This document shows, one piece after another, positions 55,701 through 63,694 of a DNA stretch of 64,000 nucleotides. Position numbers and translations under genes: made by a program. Every line of letters starts with the position of its first letter. Positions within the stretch are counted from its first letter, which is position 1. The notes beneath the pieces were generated by a model that was not told where the DNA came from, ran no database searches, and saw only the letters and a list, made by a program, of their open reading frames with translations. Source of the DNA: Eutreptiella sp. 'Long Island Sound 2002' (Eukaryota; Euglenozoa; Euglenophyceae; Eutreptiales; Eutreptiaceae); NCBI GenBank assembly GCA_964036045.1, contig OZ038380.1:169682031-169746030 (forward strand), written 5' to 3'.

Positions 55701-58700
55701 TCCAAACTGCATGGGAACCAATCCAAACTGCATGGGAACCAATCCAAACTGCGTGGGAACCAATCCAAACTGCATGGGAACCAATCCAAAGTGCATGGGA
55801 ACCAATCCAAACTGCATGGGAACCAATCCAAACTGCATGGGAACCAATCCAAAGTGCATGGGAACCAATCCAAACTGCATGGGAACCAATCAAAACTGCG
55901 TGGGACCCAATCAAAACTGCACGGGAACCAATCCAAACAGCATGGGAACCAATCCAAACTGCATGGGAACCAATCCAAAGTGCATGGGAACCAATCCAAA
56001 TTGCATGGGAACCAATCCAAACTGCATGGGAACCAATCCAAACTGCATGGGAACCAATCCAAACTGCGTGGGAACCAATCAAAACGGCATGGGAACCAAT
56101 CCAAACTGCATGGGAACCAATCCAAACTGCATGGGAACCAATCCAAACTGCATGGGAACCAATCCAAACTGCATGGGAACCAATCAAAACTGCACGGGAA
56201 CCAATCCAAACTGCATGGGAACCAATCCAAACTGCATGGGAACAAATCCAAACTGCGCGGGAACCAATCAAAACTGCATGGGAACCAATCCAAACTGCAT
56301 GGGAACCAATCCAAACAGCATGGGAACCAATCCAAACTGCATGGGAACCAATCCAAACTGCATGGGAACCAATCCAAACTGCATGGGAACCAATCCAAAC
56401 TGCATGGGAACCAATCCAAACTGCATGGGAACCAATCCAAACTGCGTGGGAACCAATCCAAACTGCATGGGAACCAATCCAAACTGCATGGGAACCAATC
56501 CAAACTGCATGGGAACCAATCCAAACTGCATGGGAACCAATCCAAAGTGCATGGGAACCAATCCAAACTGCATGGGAACCAATCCAAACTGCATGGGAAC
56601 CAATCCAAACTGCATGGGAACCAATCCAAACTGCATGGGAATCAATCCAAACTGCATGGGAACCAATCCAAACTGCATGGGAACCAATCCAAAGTGCATG
56701 GGAACCAATCCAAACTGCATGGGAACCAATCCAAACCGCATGGGAACCGATCCAAACTGCATGGGAACCCATCCAAACTGCATGGGAACCAATCAAAACT
56801 GCGTGGGAACCAATCAAAACTGCACGGGAACCAATCCAAACTGCATGGGAACCAATCCAAACTCCATGGGACCCAATCCAAAGTGCATGGGAACCAATCC
56901 AAACTGCATGGGAACCAATCCAAACTGCATGGGAACCAATCCAAACTGCATGGGAACCAATCCAAACTGCATGGGAACCAATCAAAACTGCACGGGAACC
57001 AATCCAAACTGCATGGGAACCAATCCAAACTGCATGGGAACCAATCCAAACTGCATGGGAATCAATCCAAACTGCATGGGAACCAATCCAAACTGCATGG
57101 GAACCAATCCAAAGTGCATGGGAATCAATCCAAACTGCATGGGAACCAATCCAAACTGCATGGGAACCAATCCAAACTGCGTGGGACCCAATCAAAACTG
57201 CACGGGAACCAATCCAAACTGCGTGGACACCAATCCAAACTGCTTGGGAACCAATCCAAACTGCATGGGAACCAATCCAAAGTGCATGGGAACCAATCCA
57301 AAGTGCATGGGAACCAATCCAAACTGCATGGGAACCAATCCAAACTACATGGGAACCAATCCAAACTGCATGGGAACCAATCCAAACTGCATGGGAACCA
57401 ATCCAAACTGCATGGAAACCAATCCAAACTGCGTGGGAACCAATCAAAACCGCATGGGAACCAATCCAAACTGCATGGGAACCAATCCAAACTGCGTGGG
57501 AACCAATCCAAACTGCATGGGAACCAATCCAAACTGCATGGGAACCAATCCAAACTGCATGGGAACCAATCCAAACTGCGTGGGAACCAATCAAAACCGC
57601 ATGGGAACCAATCCAAACTGCATGGGAACCAATCCAAACTGCGTGGGAACCAATCCAAACTGCATGGGAACCGATCCAAACTGCATGGGAACCAATCCAA
57701 ACTGCATGGGAACCAATCCAAACTGCATGGGAACCAATCCAAACTGCATGGGAACCAATCCAAACTGCATGGAAACCAATCCAAAGTGCATGGGAACCAA
57801 TCCAAACTGCATGGGAACCAATCAAAACTGCACGGGAACCAATCCAAACTCCATGGGAACCAATCCAAACTGCATGGGAACCAATCCAAACTGCGTGGGA
57901 ACCAATCCAAACTGCATGGGAACCAATCCAAACTGCATGGGAACCAATCCAAACTGCATGGGAACCAATCCAAACTGCATGGGAACCAATCCAAAGTGCA
58001 TGGGAACCAATCCAAACTGCATGGGAACCAATCCAAACTGCATGGGAACCAATCCAAACTGCGTGGGACCCAATCAAAACTGCACGGGAACCAATCCAAA
58101 CAGCATGGGAACCAATCCAAACTGCATGGGAACCAATCCAAAGTGCATGGGAACCAATCCAAACTGCATGGGAACCAATCCAAACTGCATGGGAACCAAT
58201 CCAAACTGCATGGGAACCAATCCAAACTGCGTGGGAACCAATCCAAACTGCGTGGGAACCAATCCAAACTGCATGGGAACCAATCCAAACTGCATGGGAA
58301 CCAATCCAAACTGCATGGGAACCAATCCAAACTGCATGGGAACCAATCAAAACTGCATGGGAACCAATCCAAACTGCATGGGAACAAATCCAAACTGCGC
58401 GGGAACCAATCAAAACTGCATGGGAACCAATCCAAACTGCATGGGAACCAATCCAAACAGCATGGGAACCAATCCAAACTGCGTGGGAACCAATCCAAAC
58501 TGCATGGAAACCAATCCAAAGTGCATGGGAACCAATCCAAACTGCATGGGAACCAATCCAAACTGCATGGGAACCAATCCAAAGTGCATGGGAACCAATC
58601 CAAACTGCATGGGAACCAATCCAAACTGCATGGGAACCAATCCAAACTGCGTGGGAACCAATCCAAACTGCATGGGAACCAATCCAAAGTGCATGGGAAC

Positions 58701-61700
58701 CAATCCAAACTGCATGGGAACCAATCCAAACTGCATGGGAACCAATCCAAACTGCATGGGAACCAATCCAAACTGCATGGGAATCAATCCAAACTCCATG
58801 GGAACCAATCCAAACTGCATGGGAACCAATCCAAACTGCATGGGAACCAATCCAAAGTGCATGGGAACCAATCCAAACTGCATGGGAATCAATCCAAACT
58901 GCATGGGAACCAATCCAAACTGCATGGGAACCAATCCAAACTGCATGGGAACCAATCCAAACTCCATGGGAACCAATCCAAACTGCATGGGAATCAATCC
59001 AAACTGCATGGGAACCAATCAAAACTGCATGGGAACCAATCCAAACAGCATGGGAACCAATCCGAACAGCATGGGAACCAATCCAAAGTGCATGGGAACC
59101 AATCCAAACTGCATGGGAACCAATCCAAACTGCGTGGGAACCAATCCAAACTGCATGGGAACCAATCCAAACTGCATGGGAATCAATCCAAACTGCATGG
59201 GAACCAATCCAAACTCCATGGGACCCAATCCAAACTGCATGGGAATCAATCCAAACTGCATGGGAACCAATCCAAACTGCATGGGAACCAATCCAAATTG
59301 CATGGGAATCAATCCAAACTGCATGGGAACCAATCCAAACTGCATGGGAACCAATCCAAACTGCATGGGAACCAATCCGAACAGCATGGGAATCAATGAA
59401 AACTGCATGGGAACCAATCCAAACTGCATGGGAACCAATCCAAACTGCATGGGAACCAATCCAAACTGCATGGGAACCAATCCAAACTGCATGGGAACCA
59501 ATTCAAACTGCATGGGAACCAATCCAAACTGCACGGGAACCAATCCGAACAGCATGGGAATCAATGAAAACTGCATGGGAACCAATCCAAACAGCATGGG
59601 AACCAATCCAAACTGCATGGGAACCAATCCAAACTGCATGGGAACCAATCCAAACTGCATGGGAATCAATCCAAACTGCGTGGGAACCAATCCAAACTGC
59701 ATGGGAACCAATCCAAACTGCATGGGAATCAATCCAAACTGCATGGGAACCAATCCAAACTGCATGGGAACCAATCCAAACTGCATGGGAATCAATCCAA
59801 ACTGCATGGGAACCAATCCAAACTGCATGGGAACCAATCCAAACTGCATGGGAACCAATCCAAACTCCATGGGAACCAATCCAAACCGCATGGGAACCAA
59901 TCCAAACTGCATTGGAACCAATCCAAACTGCATGGGAATCAATCCAAACTGCATTGGAACCAATCCAAACTGCATGGGAACCAATCCGAACAGCATGGGA
60001 ACCAATCCAAAGTGCATGGGAACCAATCCAAACTGCATGGGAACCAATCCAAACTGCATGGGAACCAATCCAAACTGCATGGGAACCAATCCAAACTGCA
60101 TGGGAATCAATCCAAACTGCGTGGGAACCAATCCAAACTGCATGGGAACCAATCCAAACTGCATGGGAATCAATCCAAACTGCATGGGAACCAATCCAAA
60201 CTCCATGGGACCCAATCCAAACTGCATGGGAATCAATCCAAACTGCATGGGAACCAATCCAAACTGCATGGGAATCAATCCAAACTGCTTGGGAACCAAT
60301 TCAAACGGCATGGGAACCAATCCAAACTGCACGGGAACCAATCCGAACAGCATGGGAATCAATGAAAACTGCATGGGAACCAATCCAAACAGCATGGGAA
60401 CCAATCCAAACTGCATGGGAACCAATCCAAACTGCATGGGAACCAATCCAAACTGCATGGGAATCAATCCAAACTGCGTGGGAACCAATCCAAACTGCAT
60501 GGGAACCAATCCAAACTGCATGGGAATCAATCCAAACTGCATGGGAACCAATCCAAACTGCATGGGAACCAATCCAAACTGCATGGGAATCCATCCAAAC
60601 TGCATGGGAACCAATCCAAACTGCATGGGAACCAATCCAAACTGCATGGGAACCAATCCAAACTGCATGGGAACCAATCCAAAGTGCATGGGAACCAATC
60701 CAAACTGCGTGGGAACCAATCCAAAGTGCATGGGAACCAATCCAAACTCCATGGGAACCAATCCAAACAGCACGGGAACCAATCCAAACTGCATGGGAAC
60801 CAATCCAAACTGCATGGGAACCAATCCAAACTGCATGGGAATCAATCCAAACTCCATGGGAACCAATCCAAACTGCATGGGAACCAATCCAAACTGCATG
60901 GGAACCAATCCAAAGTGCATGGGAACCAATCCAAACTGCATGGGAATCAATCCAAACTGCATGGGAACCAATCCAAACTGCATGGGAACCAATCCAAACT
61001 GCATGGGAACCAATCCAAACTCCATGGGAACCAATCCAAACTGCATGGGAATCAATCCAAACTGCATGGGAACCAATCAAAACTGCATGGGAACCAATCC
61101 AAACAGCATGGGAACCAATCCGAACAGCATGGGAACCAATCCAAAGTGCATGGGAACCAATCCAAACTGCATGGGAACCAATCCAAACTGCGTGGGAACC
61201 AATCCAAACTGCATGGGAACCAATCCAAACTGCATGGGAATCAATCCAAACTGCATGGGAACCAATCCAAACTCCATGGGACCCAATCCAAACTGCATGG
61301 GAATCAATCCAAACTGCATGGGAACCAATCCAAACTGCATGGGAACCAATCCAAATTGCATGGGAATCAATCCAAACTGCATGGGAACCAATCCAAACTG
61401 CATGGGAACCAATCCAAACTGCATGGGAACCAATCCGAACAGCATGGGAATCAATGAAAACTGCATGGGAACCAATCCAAACTGCATGGGAACCAATCCA
61501 AACTGCATGGGAACCAATCCAAACTGCATGGGAACCAATCCAAACTGCATGGGAACCAATTCAAACTGCATGGGAACCAATCCAAACTGCACGGGAACCA
61601 ATCCGAACAGCATGGGAATCAATGAAAACTGCATGGGAACCAATCCAAACAGCATGGGAACCAATCCAAACTGCATGGGAACCAATCCAAACTGCATGGG

Positions 61701-63694
61701 AACCAATCCAAACTGCATGGGAATCAATCCAAACTGCGTGGGAACCAATCCAAACTGCATGGGAACCAATCCAAACTGCATGGGAATCAATCCAAACTGC
61801 ATGGGAACCAATCCAAACTGCATGGGAACCAATCCAAACTGCATGGGAATCAATCCAAACTGCATGGGAACCAATCCAAACTGCATGGGAACCAATCCAA
61901 ACTGCATGGGAACCAATCCAAACTCCATGGGAACCAATCCAAACCGCATGGGAACCAATCCAAACTGCATTGGAACCAATCCAAACTGCATGGGAATCAA
62001 TCCAAACTGCATGGGAACCAATCCAAACTGCATGGGAACCAATCCGAACAGCATGGGAACCAATCCAAAGTGCATGGGAACCAATCCAAACTGCATGGGA
62101 ACCAATCCAAACTGCATGGGAACCAATCCAAACTGCATGGGAACCAATCCCAACTGCATGGGAATCAATCCAAACTGCGTGGGAACCAATCCAAACTGCA
62201 TGGGAACCAATCCAAACTGCATGGGAATCAATCCAAACTGCATGGGAACCAATCCAAACTCCATGGGACCCAATCCAAACTGCATGGGAATCAATCCAAA
62301 CTGCATGGGAACCAATCCAAACTGCATGGGAACCAATCCAAACTGCATGGGAATCAATCCAAACTGCTTGGGAACCAATTCAAACGGCATGGGAACCAAT
62401 CCAAACTGCACGGGAACCAATCCGAACAGCATGGGAATCAATGAAAACTGCATGGGAACCAATCCAAACAGCATGGGAACCAATCCAAACTGCATGGGAA
62501 CCAATCCAAACTGCATGGGAACCAATCCAAACTGCATGGGAATCAATCCAAACTGCGTGGGAACCAATCCAAACTGCATGGGAACCAATCCAAACTGCAT
62601 GGGAATCAATCCAAACTGCATGGGAACCAATCCAAACTGCATGGGAACCAATCCAAACTGCATGGGAATCCATCCAAACTGCATGGGAACCAATCCAAAC
62701 TGCATGGGAACCAATCCAAACTGCATGGGAACCAATCCAAACTGCATGGGAACCAATCCAAAGTGCATGGGAACCAATCCAAACTGCGTGGGAACCAATC
62801 CAAAGTGCATGGGAACCAATCCAGACTCCATGGGAACCAATCCAAACAGCACGGGAACCAATCCAAACTGCATGGGAACCAATCCAAACTGCATGGGAAC
62901 CAATCCAAACTGCATGGGAACCAATCCAAACTGCATGGGAACCAATCCGAACTACATGGGGACCAATCCAAAGTGCATGGGAACCAATCCAAACTGCATG
63001 GGAACCAATCCAAACTGCGTGGGAACCAATCCAAACTGCATGGGAACCAATCCAAACTCCATGGGAACCAATCCAAACTGCATGGGAACCAATCCAAACT
63101 GCATGGGAATCAATCCAAACTGCATGGGAACCAATCCAAACTGCATGGGAACCAATCCAAACTGCATGGGAACCAATCCGAACTACATGGGGACCAATCC
63201 AAACTGCATGGGAACCAATCCAAACTGCATGGGAACCAATCCAAACTCCATGGGAACCAATCCAAACCGCATGGGAACCAATCAAAACTGCATGGGAACC
63301 AAGCCAAACTGCATGGGAACCAATCCAAACTGCATGGGAATCAATCCAAACTGCCTGGGAACCAATGCAAACTGCATGGGAACCAATGCAAAGTGATTGG
63401 GAACCAATCCAAACTGCCTGGGAACCAATCCAAACTGCATGGGAACCAATCCAAACTGCATGGGAATCAATCCAAACTGCATGGGAACAAATCCAAACTG
63501 CATGGGAACCAATCCAAACTGCGTGGACACGAATCATAACCGCATGGGAATCGATCCAAAGTGCATGCGAACCAATCCGAAATGCGTGGACACCAATCAA
63601 AACTGCATGGGAACCAATCCAAACTGCGTGGGAACCAATCCAAACTGTGTGGGAACCAATCCACACTGCATGGGAACCAATCCAAACTACATGA
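43751..63694 (+). CDS. 6,647-codon open frame through the satellite (doubtful gene)
   Basis: The longest of several overlapping frames. ATG at 43751 lies in unique sequence 7-8 codons before the first unit, and the frame then reads the heptad EPIQTAW about 949 times, ending TGA at 63692-63694 in the decayed edge. Variants give K for Q, R for W, S for T or P, and so on. Of the five commonest variants only TGCGTGG is silent in this frame, so there is no sign of purifying selection. The minus-strand IGSHAVW frame (43684-59022) and the plus-strand MGTNPNC (43783-63396) and HGNQSKL (44094-59399) frames are also open. A giant Trp-Pro-rich repeat protein is possible, but a non-coding satellite explains the data at least as well. 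No signal peptide or domain flanks the repeats. Confidence 0.15.
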   Translation: MSRVPSAIKTAWEPIQTAWEPIKTAWDPIKTAWEPIQTAWEPIQTPWEPIQTAWEPIQTAWEPIQTAWEPIQTAWEPIQTAWEPIKTAREPIQTAWTPIQTAWEPIQTAWEPIQSAREPIQSAWEPIQTAWEPIQTTWEPIQTAWEPIQTAWEPIQTAWEPIQTAWEPIQTAWEPIQTAWEPIQTAWEPIQTAWEPIQTAWEPIQTAWEPIQTAWEPIQTAWEPIQTAWEPIQTAWEPIQTAWEPIQSAWEPIQTAWGPIQTAWEPIQTAWEPIQTAWESIQTAWEPIQTAWEPIQSAWEPIQTAREPIQTAWEPIQTAWEPMQTAWEPIKTAWEPIKTAREPIQTAWEPIQTPWDPIQSAWEPIQTAWEPIQTAWEPIKTAWEPIQTAWEPIKTAREPIQTAWEPIQTAWEPIQTAWEPIQTAWEPIQTAWEPIQSAWESIQTAWEPIQTAWEPIQTAWDPIKTAREPIQTAWTPIQTAWEPIQTAWEPIQSAWEPIQSAWEPIQTAWEPIQTAWEPIQTAWEPIKTTWEPIQTAWEPIQTTWEAIQTAWEPIQTAWEPIQTAWEPIQTAWEPIQTAWEPIQSAWEPIQTARGPIQTAWEPIQTAWEPIQTAWGSIQTAWEPIQTAWEPIQSAWEPIQTAREPIQTAWEPIQTAWEPIQTAWEPIKTAWEPIKTAREPIQTAWEPIQTPWDPIQSAWEPIQTAWEPIQTAWEPIKTAWEPIQTAWEPIKTAREPIQTAWEPIQTAWEPIQTAWEPIQTAWEPIQTAWEPIQSAWESMQTAWEPIQTAWEPIQTAWDPIKTAREPIQTAWTPIQTAWEPIQTAWEPIQSAWEPIQSAWEPIQTAWEPIQTTWEPIQTAWEPIQTAWEPIQTAWEPIQTAWEPIQTAWEPIQTAWEPIQTAWEPIQTAWEPIQTAWEPIQTAWEPIQTAWEPIQTAWEPIQTAWEPIQTAWEPIQSAWEPIQTAWEPIKTAQEPIQTAWEPIQTAWEPIQTAWEPIQNAWEPIQTAWEPIQTAWEPIQTAWEPIQTAWEPIQSAWEPIQTAWEPIKTAWDPIKTAREPIQTAWEPIQTAWEPIQSAWEPIQTAWEPIQTAWEPIQTAWEPIKTAWEPIQTAWEPIQTAWEPIQTAWEPIQTAWEPIKTAWEPIQTAWEPIQTAWEPIQTAWEPIQTAWEPIQTAWEPIQTAWEPIQTAWEPIQTAWEPIQTAWEPIQTAWEPIKTAWEPIKTAWDPIKTAREPIQTAWTPIQTAWEPIQTAWEPIQTTWEPIQTAWEPIQTAWEPIQTAWEPIKIAREPIQTAWEPIQTAWESIQTAWEPIQTAWEPIQTAWEPIQTAWESIQTAWEPIQTAWEPIQTAWEPIQTAWEPIKIAREPIQTAWEPIQTAWESIQTAWEPIQTAWEPIQTAWGSIQTAWEPIQTAWEPIQSAWEPIQTAREPIQTAWEPIQTAWEPIQTAWEPIKTAWEPIKTAREPIQTAWEPIQTPWDPIQSAWEPIQTAWEPIQTAWEPIKTAWEPIQTAWEPIKTAREPIQTAWEPIQTAWEPIQTAWEPIQTAWEPIQTAWEPIQSAWESMQTAWEPIQTAWEPIQTAWDPIKTAREPIQTAWTPIQTAWEPIQTAWEPIQSAWEPIQSAWEPIQTAWEPIQTTWEPIQTAWEPIQTAWEPIQTAWEPIQTAWEPIQTAWEPIQTAWEPIQTAWEPIQTAWEPIQTAWEPIQTAWEPIQTAWEPIQTAWEPIQTAWEPIQTAWEPIQTAWEPIQTAWEPIQSAWEPIQTAWEPIQTAWEPIQTAWEPIQTAWESIQTAWEPIQTAWEPIQSAWEPIQTAWEPIQTAWEPIQTAWEPIQTAWEPIKTAWEPIKTAREPIQTAWEPIQTPWDPIQSAWEPIQTAWEPIKTAWEPIQTAWEPIQTAWEPIKTAREPIQTAWEPIQTAWEPIQTAWESIQTAWEPIQTAWEPIQSAWESIQTAWEPIQTAWEPIQTAWEPIQSAWESIQTAWEPIQTAWDPIKTAREPIQTAWTPIQTAWEPIQTAWEPIQSAWEPIQSAWEPIQTAWEPIQTTWEPIQTAWEPIQTAWEPIQTAWEPIQTAWEPIKTAWEPIQTAWEPIQTAWEPIQTAWEPIQTAWKPIQTAWEPIQTAWEPIQTAWEPIQTAWEPIQTAWEPIQTAWKPIQSAWEPIQTAWEPIKTAREPIQTAWEPIQTAWEPIQTAWVPIQTAWEPIQSAWEPIQTAWEPIQTAWEPIQTAWEPIQTAWEPIKTAWDPIKTAREPIQTAWEPIQTAWEPIQSAWEPIQIAWKPIQTAWESIQTAWEPIQTAWEPIKTAWEPIQTAWEPIQTAWEPIQTAWEPIQTAWEPIKTAWEPIQTAWEPIQTAREPIKTAWEPIQSAWEPIQTAWEPIQTAWEPIQTAWEPIQTAWEPIQTAWEPIQTAWEPIQTAWEPIQTAWEPIQTAWEPIQTAWEPIQTAWEPNQSAWEPIQTAWEPIQTAWEPIQTAWEPIQTAWESIQTAWEPIQTAWEPIQSAWEPIQTAWEPIQTAWEPIQTAWEPIQTAWEPIKTAWEPIKTAREPIQTAWEPIQTPWDPIQSAWEPIQTAWEPIQTAWEPIQTAWEPIQTAWEPIQTAREPIQTAWEPIQTAWEPIQTAWESIQTAWEPIQTAWEPIQTAWESIQTAWKPIQSAWEPIQTAWEPIKTAREPIQTAWEPIQTAWEPIQTAWEPIQTAWEPIQSAWEPIQTAWEPIQTAWEPIQSAWEPIQTAWEPIKTAREPIQTAWEPIQSAWEPIQTAWEPIQTAWEPIQSAWEPIQIAWEPIQTAWEPIQTAWEPIQTAWEPIKTAWEPIQTAWEPIQTAWEPIQTAWEPIQTAWEPIQTAWEPIQTAWEPIQTAWEPIQTAWEPIQTAWEPIQTAWEPIQTAWEPIQTAWEPIQTAWEPIQTAWEPIQTAWEPIQTAWESIQTAWESIQTAWEPIQTAWEPIQSAWEPIQTAWEPIQTAWEPIQTAWEPIQTAWEPIKTAREPIQTAWEPIQTPWDPIQSAWEPIQTAWEPIQTAWEPIQTAWEPIQTAWEPIKTAREPIQTAWEPIQTAWEPIQTAWESIQTAWEPIQTAWEPIQSAWESIQTAWEPIQTAWEPIQTAWEPIKTAREPIQTAWEPIQTAWEPIQTAWEPIQTAWEPIQSAWEPIQTAWEPIQTAWEPIQSAWEPIQTAWEPIQTAWEPIQTAWEPIQTAWEPIQTAWEPIQTAWEPIKTAWEPIQTAWEPIQTAREPIKTAWEPIQSAWEPIQTAWEPIQTAWEPIQTAWEPIQTAWEPIQTAWEPIQTAWEPIQTAWEPIQTAWEPIQTAWEPIQTAWEPIQTAWEPNQSAWEPIQTAWEPIQTAWEPIQTAWEPIQTAWESIQTAWEPIQTAWEPIQSAWEPIQTAWEPIQTAWEPIQTAWEPIQTAWEPIKTAWEPIKTAREPIQTAWEPIQTPWDPIQSAWEPIQTAWEPIQTAWEPIQTAWEPIQTAWEPIQTAREPIQTAWEPIQTAWEPIQTAWESIQTAWEPIQTAWEPIQTAWESIQTAWKPIQSAWEPIQTAWEPIKTAREPIQTAWEPIQTAWEPIQTAWEPIQTAWEPIQSAWEPIQTAWEPIQTAWEPIQSAWEPIQTAWEPIKTAREPIQTAWEPIQSAWEPIQTAWEPIQTAWEPIQSAWEPIQIAWEPIQTAWEPIQTAWEPIQTAWEPIKTAWEPIQTAWEPIQTAWEPIQTAWEPIQTAWEPIQTAWEPIQTAWEPIQTAWEPIQTAWEPIQTAWEPIQTAWEPIQTAWEPIQTAWEPIQTAWEPIQTAWEPIQTAWEPIQTAWESIQTAWESIQTAWEPIQTAWEPIQSAWEPIQTAWEPIQTAWEPIQTAWEPIQTAWEPIKTAREPIQTAWEPIQTPWDPIQSAWEPIQTAWEPIQTAWEPIQTAWEPIQTAWEPIKTAREPIQTAWEPIQTAWEPIQTAWESIQTAWEPIQTAWEPIQSAWESIQTAWEPIQTAWEPIQTAWEPIKTAREPIQTAWEPIQTAWEPIQTAWEPIQTAWEPIQSAWEPIQTAWEPIQTAWEPIQSAWEPIQTAWEPIKTAWDPIKTAREPIQTAWEPIQTAWEPIQSAWEPIQIAWEPIQTAWEPIQTAWEPIQTAWEPIKTAWEPIQTAWEPIQTAWEPIQTAWEPIQTAWEPIKTAREPIQTAWEPIQTAWEQIQTAREPIKTAWEPIQTAWEPIQTAWEPIQTAWEPIQTAWEPIQTAWEPIQTAWEPIQTAWEPIQTAWEPIQTAWEPIQTAWEPIQTAWEPIQTAWEPIQSAWEPIQTAWEPIQTAWEPIQTAWEPIQTAWESIQTAWEPIQTAWEPIQSAWEPIQTAWEPIQTAWEPIQTAWEPIQTAWEPIKTAWEPIKTAREPIQTAWEPIQTPWDPIQSAWEPIQTAWEPIQTAWEPIQTAWEPIQTAWEPIKTAREPIQTAWEPIQTAWEPIQTAWESIQTAWEPIQTAWEPIQSAWESIQTAWEPIQTAWEPIQTAWDPIKTAREPIQTAWTPIQTAWEPIQTAWEPIQSAWEPIQSAWEPIQTAWEPIQTTWEPIQTAWEPIQTAWEPIQTAWKPIQTAWEPIKTAWEPIQTAWEPIQTAWEPIQTAWEPIQTAWEPIQTAWEPIQTAWEPIKTAWEPIQTAWEPIQTAWEPIQTAWEPIQTAWEPIQTAWEPIQTAWEPIQTAWEPIQTAWKPIQSAWEPIQTAWEPIKTAREPIQTPWEPIQTAWEPIQTAWEPIQTAWEPIQTAWEPIQTAWEPIQTAWEPIQSAWEPIQTAWEPIQTAWEPIQTAWDPIKTAREPIQTAWEPIQTAWEPIQSAWEPIQTAWEPIQTAWEPIQTAWEPIQTAWEPIQTAWEPIQTAWEPIQTAWEPIQTAWEPIQTAWEPIKTAWEPIQTAWEQIQTAREPIKTAWEPIQTAWEPIQTAWEPIQTAWEPIQTAWKPIQSAWEPIQTAWEPIQTAWEPIQSAWEPIQTAWEPIQTAWEPIQTAWEPIQTAWEPIQSAWEPIQTAWEPIQTAWEPIQTAWEPIQTAWESIQTPWEPIQTAWEPIQTAWEPIQSAWEPIQTAWESIQTAWEPIQTAWEPIQTAWEPIQTPWEPIQTAWESIQTAWEPIKTAWEPIQTAWEPIRTAWEPIQSAWEPIQTAWEPIQTAWEPIQTAWEPIQTAWESIQTAWEPIQTPWDPIQTAWESIQTAWEPIQTAWEPIQIAWESIQTAWEPIQTAWEPIQTAWEPIRTAWESMKTAWEPIQTAWEPIQTAWEPIQTAWEPIQTAWEPIQTAWEPIQTAREPIRTAWESMKTAWEPIQTAWEPIQTAWEPIQTAWEPIQTAWESIQTAWEPIQTAWEPIQTAWESIQTAWEPIQTAWEPIQTAWESIQTAWEPIQTAWEPIQTAWEPIQTPWEPIQTAWEPIQTALEPIQTAWESIQTALEPIQTAWEPIRTAWEPIQSAWEPIQTAWEPIQTAWEPIQTAWEPIQTAWESIQTAWEPIQTAWEPIQTAWESIQTAWEPIQTPWDPIQTAWESIQTAWEPIQTAWESIQTAWEPIQTAWEPIQTAREPIRTAWESMKTAWEPIQTAWEPIQTAWEPIQTAWEPIQTAWESIQTAWEPIQTAWEPIQTAWESIQTAWEPIQTAWEPIQTAWESIQTAWEPIQTAWEPIQTAWEPIQTAWEPIQSAWEPIQTAWEPIQSAWEPIQTPWEPIQTAREPIQTAWEPIQTAWEPIQTAWESIQTPWEPIQTAWEPIQTAWEPIQSAWEPIQTAWESIQTAWEPIQTAWEPIQTAWEPIQTPWEPIQTAWESIQTAWEPIKTAWEPIQTAWEPIRTAWEPIQSAWEPIQTAWEPIQTAWEPIQTAWEPIQTAWESIQTAWEPIQTPWDPIQTAWESIQTAWEPIQTAWEPIQIAWESIQTAWEPIQTAWEPIQTAWEPIRTAWESMKTAWEPIQTAWEPIQTAWEPIQTAWEPIQTAWEPIQTAWEPIQTAREPIRTAWESMKTAWEPIQTAWEPIQTAWEPIQTAWEPIQTAWESIQTAWEPIQTAWEPIQTAWESIQTAWEPIQTAWEPIQTAWESIQTAWEPIQTAWEPIQTAWEPIQTPWEPIQTAWEPIQTALEPIQTAWESIQTAWEPIQTAWEPIRTAWEPIQSAWEPIQTAWEPIQTAWEPIQTAWEPIPTAWESIQTAWEPIQTAWEPIQTAWESIQTAWEPIQTPWDPIQTAWESIQTAWEPIQTAWEPIQTAWESIQTAWEPIQTAWEPIQTAREPIRTAWESMKTAWEPIQTAWEPIQTAWEPIQTAWEPIQTAWESIQTAWEPIQTAWEPIQTAWESIQTAWEPIQTAWEPIQTAWESIQTAWEPIQTAWEPIQTAWEPIQTAWEPIQSAWEPIQTAWEPIQSAWEPIQTPWEPIQTAREPIQTAWEPIQTAWEPIQTAWEPIQTAWEPIRTTWGPIQSAWEPIQTAWEPIQTAWEPIQTAWEPIQTPWEPIQTAWEPIQTAWESIQTAWEPIQTAWEPIQTAWEPIRTTWGPIQTAWEPIQTAWEPIQTPWEPIQTAWEPIKTAWEPSQTAWEPIQTAWESIQTAWEPMQTAWEPMQSDWEPIQTAWEPIQTAWEPIQTAWESIQTAWEQIQTAWEPIQTAWTRIITAWESIQSACEPIRNAWTPIKTAWEPIQTAWEPIQTVWEPIHTAWEPIQTT
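44588..48418. repeat. Higher-order repeats of 1008 and 2352 bp in the array
   Basis: The variant pattern at 44588-45058 recurs at 45596-46066 (shift 1008 = 48 units), and that block recurs at 47948-48418 (shift 2352 = 112 units). Confidence 0.8.
50741..55889. repeat. 2625-bp tandem higher-order repeat, two copies
   Basis: The variant series from about 50741 to 53264 is repeated from about 53366 to 55889 at a shift of exactly 2625 bp (125 units). The copies are nearly identical, including rare variants such as TGCGCGG and AACCAAACC. Confidence 0.85.
58783..62940. repeat. 2058/2079-bp tandem higher-order repeat, two copies
   Basis: From about 58783 the pattern repeats at +2058 (98 units), and after about 62300 at +2079 (99 units), showing gain or loss of a single unit near the CTGCTTGG variant (60286 versus 62365). 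Rare marks such as CAATGAAAAC are shared. Confidence 0.8.
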
